Source of the DNA: Gemmatimonadales bacterium UBA2960
Lineage (GTDB): Bacteria > Gemmatimonadota > Gemmatimonadetes > Longimicrobiales > Gaopeijiaceae
Direction: 5' to 3'
NCBI GenBank assembly: GCA_002348465.1
Contig: DEBI01000048.1
Coordinates: forward strand, 21,680-27,963
Length of the DNA stretch: 6,284 bases
Shown here: positions 1 through 4,953 of the stretch, one piece after another
Numbering within the stretch: the stretch's first letter is position 1
How the letters are laid out: every line of letters begins with the position of its first letter
Translations under genes and position numbers: made by a program
Notes under the pieces: model-generated
The model's database searches: none
What the model saw: the letters and a program-made list of their open reading frames with translations, nothing else
Told to the model about the DNA's origin: nothing

Positions 1-1926
1 GACCAATCGCTCCGTCTGGTTAGGGCGGTCCAGGATGAGGTAGGGCTTGATCGTAAACGGTGGAGCCCGAAAGCGATAAAGAACGCGATCAGCAACGCCA
101 AGAATCAGCTGGTCACAGCAACGGACTTTGCTGCCGAAAACGATGGGTCCTTCGACCTCTTCATGCGTAACGTAGCGAAGGTATATCCAGAATATCAGAA
201 AGCGCTGAAGAACCAGAATGCGTTCGATTTTGACGACTTGCTAATGAAGCCCGTTGAGCTTTTCGAGGATTCGACAGACCTGATTGATCGGTATCGAGAA
301 CGTTTCTCCTTTGTGCTTGTTGATGAATATCAGGACACTAATCGTGCACAGTTTCGGTTTGTCGAACTAATAGCCGGACTTCATACAAACCTCATGGTCG
401 TTGGAGATGACGATCAGTCAATCTACGGTTGGCGGGGTGCCGATATCAGGAACATTCTCGATTTTGAGGATGCATTCCCGGCAGCAGTGACCGTGCGTCT
501 CGAGCAGAATTATCGTTCGACCCACAACATTCTTCAGGCGGCGAATCACGTGATTGCCGAAAATCTGAATCGTAAGGGAAAGAATCTGCGAACGGAGCGG
601 GTTAGTGGTGAAAAGATCACTACGCTGGAATCATTTGATGAAAATGACGAGGCTCGATGGATAGTCCGTGAGATTGAGACCCGCTCCCGAGAGGCATCAG
701 CATCGTCCTACCACTCAAATGCAGTCCTGTATAGAACCAATGCTCAGGCTCGTGCCCTAGAGGATGCCTTTCGGCGCCAAGGGATTCCTTACCAGGTCGT
801 CGGAAGCGTCCGTTTCTACGAAAGGCGGGAGATCCAAGATGTCCTGGCTTATCTTAGGGTTATCTCGAACCCTAGAGACGCTGTAGCGTTCGCAAGGATT
901 GTGAATTATCCGAGGCGAGGGATCGGTCTTACGAGTCAGGAGCACCTCAGACTTTGGGCTGCTGAGCAGGGCGTTTCTCTTCTGGAAGCATCAATGCGTG
1001 CGAGTGAGGTGCAGAACTTGAGAACTGCTGGAGCCCAGGGGCTCAAGCGCTTTGCTCAGCTTATCCAGCGCTTCAGTATTCGCGCCGCTCAGGTCACCGT
1101 CGGAGACCTTCTGGAGGAGCTGATCGAGGAACTGGACCTGGTTCGGCACCTGATTAAAGAGGGGCCGGATGGAGAAGACCGGGCACGAAACGTCTCCGAA
1201 CTCATCGCTGGTGCGGTCGACTTCGATGCGACCCAGGTGCTGAGCATAGCCCAAGAAGATACAGACGGCTTCACAGAACTTGACCTGTTCCTGCAGCAGG
1301 TGGCGTTGGTGGGTGATGTTGATCGACTCGACCCGAATGCAGACGCTGTAACACTGATGACGTTGCATAATGCAAAGGGCCTGGAGTTTCCTTTCGTTTT
1401 TATAGCTGGGATGGAAGAAGGGTTGTTTCCATTGGGTCGAGCCTATGATGAACCTGAAACTTTGGAGGAGGAGCGCCGTTTGTTCTATGTGGGGATTACC
1501 CGAGCCGAAGATAAGCTGACGATTTGCTGGGCGAGGCAACGTCGTCGGGCGGGTGATTTCAACTACAACACACGCTCATCATTTCTGGATGCGGTCCCGG
1601 AAGAGTTAGTTGAGGAGAGGAGGACGAAGCGTCTAAGCGTTACAGGAAGGGTGGCCCCACATCGCGGTCGACGGGCGTCGCAATCCGGTGGTGGCTATTA
1701 TGAAGAGGGGGAGTATGAGAACGAATCTGATCCCGACTATTCGTTGAACCAAGACACTCCTCGCTTTGTAAAGGGTGAGAGGGTTGTGCACGAGACTTTT
1801 GGGTCCGGATCGGTAATTGAGATCTCGGGTTTTGGTCGAGATCTCAAGGTGACCGTCGACTTCGAAGAAGCAGGCAGGAAAAGACTGCTGCTTCGGTATG
1901 CGGCACTTGAGAAAGACTGGCCGTGA
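1..1926 (+). CDS. uvrD: UvrD/PcrA-type superfamily 1A DNA helicase, 5' end cut off by the window
   Basis: This is an ATP-dependent 3'-5' DNA helicase of the UvrD/PcrA/Rep family, which in known members unwinds DNA in excision and mismatch repair and removes obstacles from DNA. The reading frame is open from base 1, giving 641 visible residues to TGA at 1924-1926. By recalled alignment with Geobacillus PcrA the first visible residues match about residue 118, so the Q motif, Walker A and motif Ia lie outside. Visible motifs in order: FDFDDLL (residues 75-81), motif II DEYQDTN (108-114), motif III GDDDQSIYGWRGAD (135-148), motif IV LEQNYRST (167-174), motif V TLHNAKGLEF (454-463), motif VI RLFYVGITRAED (493-504). 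A Gly/Tyr/Glu-rich linker (about 545-588) leads to a C-terminal Tudor-like domain starting FVKGERVVH (589-641), which in PcrA/UvrD contacts RNA polymerase. No catalytic residue in the visible part is missing. The uvrD versus pcrA name cannot be settled here. Confidence 0.95.
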   Translation, partial: DQSLRLVRAVQDEVGLDRKRWSPKAIKNAISNAKNQLVTATDFAAENDGSFDLFMRNVAKVYPEYQKALKNQNAFDFDDLLMKPVELFEDSTDLIDRYRERFSFVLVDEYQDTNRAQFRFVELIAGLHTNLMVVGDDDQSIYGWRGADIRNILDFEDAFPAAVTVRLEQNYRSTHNILQAANHVIAENLNRKGKNLRTERVSGEKITTLESFDENDEARWIVREIETRSREASASSYHSNAVLYRTNAQARALEDAFRRQGIPYQVVGSVRFYERREIQDVLAYLRVISNPRDAVAFARIVNYPRRGIGLTSQEHLRLWAAEQGVSLLEASMRASEVQNLRTAGAQGLKRFAQLIQRFSIRAAQVTVGDLLEELIEELDLVRHLIKEGPDGEDRARNVSELIAGAVDFDATQVLSIAQEDTDGFTELDLFLQQVALVGDVDRLDPNADAVTLMTLHNAKGLEFPFVFIAGMEEGLFPLGRAYDEPETLEEERRLFYVGITRAEDKLTICWARQRRRAGDFNYNTRSSFLDAVPEELVEERRTKRLSVTGRVAPHRGRRASQSGGGYYEEGEYENESDPDYSLNQDTPRFVKGERVVHETFGSGSVIEISGFGRDLKVTVDFEEAGRKRLLLRYAALEKDWP

Positions 1927-2013
1927 GTGTGCCCTAGATACTGAGATAGGGGTGAGCCTAGGAAGGCTGGAACCTAAGCCCTTGCGCCGGCATCATTGGG
2001 TGGCTCGCTCAAA
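1927..2013. other. Convergent intergenic gap with two short inverted repeats
   Basis: This 87-bp gap separates the helicase stop from the stop of the minus-strand gene, so both transcripts should end near here. Two small inverted repeats are visible: CCCTA (1932-1936) with TAGGG (1947-1951), and AGCCT (1955-1959) with AGGCT (1964-1968) around the loop AGGA. Neither is followed by a T tract on either strand, so neither is a proper intrinsic terminator. They may be weak structures or sites where transcripts end by another mechanism. Confidence 0.25.
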
Positions 2014-2586
2014 CTATGGGTCTTTCCCATCCTGGCTTGTTCCAACTCTTAACTCAGCGGGTTCGTTTTCGGCACGCTCGCTGGCCATTTCGGCGACCTC
2101 TTCGCCAGTATTTGGCGAAGGAGAAGTGATCTTTCGGGCGCCGGCACGGAATCCTCTCATTGTTGAGGCGGTGTCAATAAAGAGGTCCTCTGCCTCACGC
2201 TGGATTACCTCAACTAGGGCATTGAAATCTTCTAGCCTGTCTCCGATGTGTCCCGACACCTTAGTAAGACGTTCTGATAGAATTCGGATCGACGAATTGA
2301 GTTTTTCCAGGTCTGATCGAAGCGACTGGGTTATGAATTCCAAGTTATCCGATATGATCTTCGCCCGGTCGGATGCGGGTCCTATGGCGTCTCCAACCCG
2401 GCTCCTTAAGTCTTCTAGTATTCGGTTGATACGTATTAGGGCGGTCATAGCAACGATCAGCAGTGCCACCAGCGCTAAGGCGATAACGATTGTGGCCACT
2501 TGCGAAAAAATGGCCAGTTTGCTGCCAGGGACAGCAGCTTGTGCGAGAGCGATTAGAAGTGGACCCATGCTCTGAAGATAATGCAC
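2014..2586 (-). CDS. DUF948-like single-pass membrane protein with cytoplasmic coiled coil
   Basis: This is a 190-residue protein of unknown function. Residues 8-20 are hydrophobic, and a strong transmembrane segment spans about 24-50 (rich in I, A, L, V). It is followed by positive residues (IRINR), which predicts a cytoplasmic C-terminus. Residues 52-150 are a long amphipathic, charged helical region with heptad-like spacing. The last 40 residues are acidic and probably disordered. One N-terminal membrane helix plus a coiled coil of this size resembles the DUF948 family (Bacillus YtxG-like); that assignment is from memory of the family's appearance. The start is GTG at 2586 because a GGAG motif (minus-strand reading, 2595-2598) lies 8 nt upstream. 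An in-frame ATG at 2568 lacks a good Shine-Dalgarno. The gene is convergent with the helicase and divergent from murA. The overlapping plus-strand frame is Ser/Arg-rich, as expected for a shadow. Confidence 0.8.
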   Translation of the reverse strand: MHYLQSMGPLLIALAQAAVPGSKLAIFSQVATIVIALALVALLIVAMTALIRINRILEDLRSRVGDAIGPASDRAKIISDNLEFITQSLRSDLEKLNSSIRILSERLTKVSGHIGDRLEDFNALVEVIQREAEDLFIDTASTMRGFRAGARKITSPSPNTGEEVAEMASERAENEPAELRVGTSQDGKDP

Positions 2587-2594
2587 AGTGAGGT

Positions 2595-2598
2595 CTCC
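2595..2598 (-). promoter_or_regulatory. Shine-Dalgarno of the DUF948-like gene
   Basis: Read on the minus strand, GGAG lies 8 nt before the GTG start at 2586. It supports GTG over the downstream ATG at 2568, which has only weak purine content upstream. Confidence 0.55.
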
Positions 2599-2689
2599 GT
2601 GGTTAGCTCCGGCACGGATGCTGCATTTGAGGGTCAGATAGGTCCCATTAGCGGATGCCTTCGGTGGTGAACTTCTAGTAAGTGGATTC

Positions 2690-2747
2690 TATAGGTGCAC
2701 TCAGTGCAATGGTGCGGTTGGCGAGGTCCATGAAGTCCAGGTATCTT
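2690..2747 (+). promoter_or_regulatory. Divergent intergenic region: palindrome and weak murA promoter candidates
   Basis: The 239 bp between the divergent starts (2587-2825) must carry promoters for both the DUF948-like gene and murA. A perfect 13-bp palindrome, TGCACT-C-AGTGCA, lies at 2696-2708 and looks like a small operator. Two weak sigma70-like options read toward murA: TTGGCG (2718-2723), an 18-bp spacer and TATCTT (2742-2747); or GTGAAC (2667-2672), a 17-bp spacer and TATAGG (2690-2695), whose -10 would abut the palindrome. I found no convincing -35/-10 pair on the minus strand. Which candidate is used, if either, is not decided by the sequence. Confidence 0.3.
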
Positions 2748-2817
2748 CTGGCTTAATCAGTTGGGCCGTTGGCTCGAACAGGTGGGCTCTGGCCTGCACT
2801 CTTCTTAACGTATTGTC

Positions 2818-2821
2818 AGGA
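2818..2821 (+). promoter_or_regulatory. Shine-Dalgarno of murA
   Basis: AGGA lies 4 nt before ATG 2826. The spacing is short but usable. It fits the start that matches the known N-terminus of MurA and argues against the in-frame TTG at 2769. Confidence 0.45.
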
Positions 2822-2825
2822 TTAT

Positions 2826-4106
2826 ATGGGGACCTTCGTGGTCGAAGGCGGACACCGGCTTGAGGGTCGGATACGCCCCGCAGGGAACAAGAACTCGGCG
2901 TTACCATGCTTGGCAGCGGCTGTGCTGTGTCCCGAACCTGTAACGTTTGAGAACGTCCCAAGAATTAGAGACGTTCTTACGTTTTTGAGTATTATAGAGT
3001 CTCTCGGAGCTGAGGTTACGTGGTCCGGGTCTAACGAGTTGACCATAGACGCTGGATCGGTGCACACTAATAGTGTGGAAGAAGACATGGCGCGTCGGAT
3101 TCGAGCTTCTGTGCTTCTAGCAGGACCGTTGCTTGCCCGATTCGGCCATGTGGAGCTTCCACCGCCGGGTGGGGACGTTATTGGTCGGCGTCGCATGGAC
3201 ACACATTTCCTCGCTTTCGAGGCGCTGGGCTGTGAGGTGACACTGAATCATGGTTATGAAATCAGTGCCGAGCATCTTATGGGGGCAGACTTCTTCCTCG
3301 ATGAGCCGTCGGTGACAGGCACAGAAAATGCGATCATGGCGGCGGTTAGAGCTAAGGGTGAAACCAAGATCCGCAATGCTGCTGCGGAGCCTCATGTGCA
3401 AGACCTCTGCCATCTGTTGAATAGGATGGGCGCTCAGATCTCAGGTATTGGAACGCACATGCTTACAATCGAAGGCGTGAGAGATCTTCACGGTACGCAT
3501 TTCCGAATCGGTGCGGACCACATCGAGACGGGCTCGTTCATTGGCCTCGCCGCGGTAACACGGAGTGACATTACGATTGAGGGCGCACCGGTCGAACATC
3601 TCGACTCAACATTGATAGGATTTAGACGGCTTGGTATCCGCTGTGAGGTGGATGGTAGCGACCTTTCAGTCTATGGCTCTGAAGAACACCGGATCCAGAT
3701 GGACGCCTTCGGCGCTGTGCCTAAGCTGGACGATGGTCCCTGGCCAGCCTTCCCAGCTGACCTGACATCGATAGCGCTTGTCGCAGCAACCCAATGCCAG
3801 GGTACAGTCTTGATTCACGAGAAAATGTTCGAGTCTCGTATGTACTTTACCGACAAGCTTGTAGGACTTGGGGCTTCAATCATTTTGTGCGATCCGCATC
3901 GAGCAGTTGTAGTTGGCCCAAGCCCGCTCAAAGGTGGAGTTGTAGAGAGCCCGGACATTCGTGCCGGTATGGCTCTGCTCATAGCAGCACTTGGTGCCGA
4001 GGGTAGGTCAGAGATACACAATATCCATCAGATTGAGCGCGGATATGAGATGATCGATGAACGGCTAGGTCAATTGGGTGCAAGGATCGAGCGGGTCGAA
4101 GGATGA
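2826..4106 (+). CDS. murA: UDP-N-acetylglucosamine 1-carboxyvinyltransferase MurA, Asp active-site variant
   Basis: MurA transfers enolpyruvate from phosphoenolpyruvate to UDP-GlcNAc in the cytoplasm, the first committed step of peptidoglycan synthesis. The protein is 426 residues (E. coli MurA is 419) and covers the whole EPT fold. Conserved residues, with E. coli equivalents: K22/N23 in AGNKNSALP, R93 (R91), R122 (R120), D312 (D305) in PAFPADL, R379 (R371) in PDIRAG, and R405 (R397) in ERGYE. In the catalytic loop, GGDVIGRRR puts Asp117 (codon GAC, 3174-3176) at the place of the usual Cys115. This Cys is the residue alkylated by fosfomycin, and Cys-to-Asp MurAs are known to be active and fosfomycin-insensitive. 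The start at ATG 2826 gives the family-typical N-terminus. An in-frame TTG at 2769 would add 19 residues not expected in MurA. The region before D312 is slightly longer than in E. coli. The gene stands apart from rimP by 345 bp. Confidence 0.96.
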   Translation: MGTFVVEGGHRLEGRIRPAGNKNSALPCLAAAVLCPEPVTFENVPRIRDVLTFLSIIESLGAEVTWSGSNELTIDAGSVHTNSVEEDMARRIRASVLLAGPLLARFGHVELPPPGGDVIGRRRMDTHFLAFEALGCEVTLNHGYEISAEHLMGADFFLDEPSVTGTENAIMAAVRAKGETKIRNAAAEPHVQDLCHLLNRMGAQISGIGTHMLTIEGVRDLHGTHFRIGADHIETGSFIGLAAVTRSDITIEGAPVEHLDSTLIGFRRLGIRCEVDGSDLSVYGSEEHRIQMDAFGAVPKLDDGPWPAFPADLTSIALVAATQCQGTVLIHEKMFESRMYFTDKLVGLGASIILCDPHRAVVVGPSPLKGGVVESPDIRAGMALLIAALGAEGRSEIHNIHQIERGYEMIDERLGQLGARIERVEG

Positions 4107-4285
4107 GTGGCACACAAAGCCGACCTCATTGACACTTTCTGATAACCTGAGGAGGTCCTATCCGTTTACGGGGGATGTTTCCTAGAATGGGATGACGTTG
4201 ACCTTGACCTGGTTGAGGTCGACATAAGAATGGTCTTTCCGACAATCAGGGTTCTGTGAGGACAAACACCAGTCCCTCAGTCGGG
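4107..4285 (+). other. Non-coding region downstream of murA with GACCT/AGGTC inverted repeats
   Basis: There is no credible gene between murA and rimP (4107-4451). Its first half holds five copies of the pentamer GACCT or its complement AGGTC: 4122-4126, 4153-4157, 4200-4204, 4206-4210 and 4216-4220. They can form a stem of GACCTC (4122-4127) with GAGGTC (4152-4157), and a tighter hairpin of GACCT, loop GGTTG and AGGTC (4206-4220). Alternatively, an 8-bp stem forms between GTTGACCT (4197-4204) and AGGTCGAC (4216-4223) with one G-T pair. No T tract follows these stems, so they are not standard terminators. They could be part of the murA 3' UTR, binding sites or chance. Confidence 0.35.
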
Positions 4286-4314
4286 TTGAGCGAGTCTCTC
4301 GCCTCTTCTATATT
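4286..4314 (+). promoter_or_regulatory. Sigma70-type promoter for rimP-nusA
   Basis: TTGAGC (4286-4291, 4 of 6 to consensus) is followed by an exact 17-bp spacer and TATATT (4309-4314, 5 of 6). This is the best promoter in the window and predicts a transcript start near 4320-4322. The spacer edge contains a perfect inverted repeat, GCGAG-TCT-CTCGC (4290-4302), which overlaps the last bases of the -35 and could be an operator. The predicted leader before rimP would be about 130 nt. Confidence 0.5.
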
Positions 4315-4357
4315 CACCCTCCGTTATAGCTGCGAAGGTTGCGGCGGCAGTATCGAA

Positions 4358-4386
4358 GTGGGGGAGTTGGTCGCCCCCGCTTTTTT
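4358..4386 (+). terminator. Intrinsic terminator or attenuator in the rimP leader
   Basis: GTGGGGG (4358-4364) pairs with CCCCCGC (4374-4380) as a 7-bp stem with one T-G pair, a 9-nt loop, and then T6 (4381-4386). This is a textbook Rho-independent terminator. It lies about 250 bp beyond murA and about 65 bp before the rimP start, downstream of the apparent rimP promoter. It therefore probably works as a leader attenuator for rimP-nusA, and it would also stop read-through from murA. G-rich hairpins with T tracts just upstream of rimP are known in other bacteria. A competing antiterminator is not clear: CCCTC (4317-4321) could pair with the G5 run using one G-U pair, but this is weak. Confidence 0.75.
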
Positions 4387-4441
4387 ATTCGATGTGGACT
4401 TGGGGTTCGCTGCTTATGCGGCGCACCCCTCGTTTTTGAAT

Positions 4442-4445
4442 GGAG
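4442..4445 (+). promoter_or_regulatory. Shine-Dalgarno that decides the rimP start
   Basis: GGAG sits 6 nt before ATG 4452. A nearer in-frame ATG at 4440 overlaps this motif and has only a T-rich stretch upstream, so the later ATG is preferred. Confidence 0.6.
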
Positions 4446-4451
4446 ATTTCT

Positions 4452-4943
4452 ATGCGGTCCATCCCGGAGATAGATGGAGGGCTAGAATGCCGTGTTGAGG
4501 AACTTGGCTACGAAGTAGTTGAGTTGCGTTGGGCGGGCAGTGGTCGTAGGCCTATGCTAAAGCTTCGCATCGATCGCTCGGATACTATCCCGGGCGAAGG
4601 AGTGACAGTGGACGAGTGCGCTCAGGTAAGTCGAGAGCTCGAGTCTTGGTTGGATGAGCACGAAGGGATTTCGGAAAGGTATGTGCTTGAAGTTTCATCG
4701 CCCGGTGTTGATCGGCCGCTATCGCGGCCGCGTGATTTCGAGCGGTTTAAGGGAGAGTGCGTTGCCGTGAACGGAAAGCAAGTACTTCTGGGAAGGGCTA
4801 CGAGGCTTGAAGGGGAATTACTCGGGCTAGCGGAGTCTGGAACTGACAGTGAGTCGGTTCTACTGCGCCTGCCGAGCGGCGAGGAGGTGGGTATTTTGCG
4901 GTCAGAGATCCGAAAAACCCATCTCGTCTTCACTTGGGAGTGA
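4452..4943 (+). CDS. rimP: Ribosome maturation factor RimP
   Basis: RimP binds the 30S subunit and helps its late assembly in the cytoplasm. The 163-residue product is close to the usual 150-160. It has the two-domain layout: an alpha/beta N-terminal domain (about 1-90), with the ELGYEVVEL segment near residue 17 and a VDECAQVSREL segment (53-63), ending in the family signature VSSPGVDRPL (81-90). An SH3-like beta-barrel domain follows (about 95-163), with the F-x-R-F-K-G motif (96-101) at its start. The start ATG 4452 is chosen for its Shine-Dalgarno; ATG 4440 would add MEIS. nusA begins 10 bp after the stop, so the two genes are almost certainly co-transcribed, as in most bacteria. Upstream, a promoter and a terminator-like hairpin indicate a regulated leader. 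Nothing in the protein looks unusual. Confidence 0.95.
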   Translation: MRSIPEIDGGLECRVEELGYEVVELRWAGSGRRPMLKLRIDRSDTIPGEGVTVDECAQVSRELESWLDEHEGISERYVLEVSSPGVDRPLSRPRDFERFKGECVAVNGKQVLLGRATRLEGELLGLAESGTDSESVLLRLPSGEEVGILRSEIRKTHLVFTWE

Positions 4944-4947
4944 GGAG
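4943..4947 (+). promoter_or_regulatory. Shine-Dalgarno of nusA overlapping the rimP stop
   Basis: AGGAG begins at the last base of the rimP TGA and lies 6 nt before ATG 4954. This is a strong site placed for translational coupling to rimP. Confidence 0.75.
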
Positions 4948-4953
4948 AAGAAA

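Noticed and set aside
991..1539. 182-codon minus-strand open frame
   Set aside because: It lies entirely opposite the conserved helicase motifs and has no recognisable features.
1898..2575. 225-codon plus-strand open frame antisense to the DUF948-like gene
   Set aside because: It starts inside the helicase gene in another frame, is Ser/Arg-rich without recognisable domains, and lies opposite a frame with a proper Shine-Dalgarno, membrane helix and coiled coil. It is a shadow.
2769..2825. Upstream TTG start that would extend MurA by 19 residues
   Set aside because: MurA proteins begin a few residues before the V-x-G-x-x-x-L-x-G segment, which fits ATG 2826. The extra residues resemble no MurA N-terminus, and AGGA lies just before 2826.
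4183..4188. TAGAAT as a -10 for a promoter upstream of rimP
   Set aside because: It matches 5 of 6 but has no acceptable -35 at 16-18 bp. The pair at 4286-4314 is clearly better.
4122..4223. A tRNA or other known structured RNA in the murA-rimP gap
   Set aside because: No cloverleaf, T-loop consensus or acceptor stem was found. Only short repeated pentamers that can form local hairpins are visible.
4256..4498. 80-codon plus-strand open frame with a CxxC pair, possibly a small zinc-ribbon protein
   Set aside because: It runs across the promoter -10, through the terminator hairpin and into rimP in another frame. It has only one CxxC and no convincing ribosome binding site.
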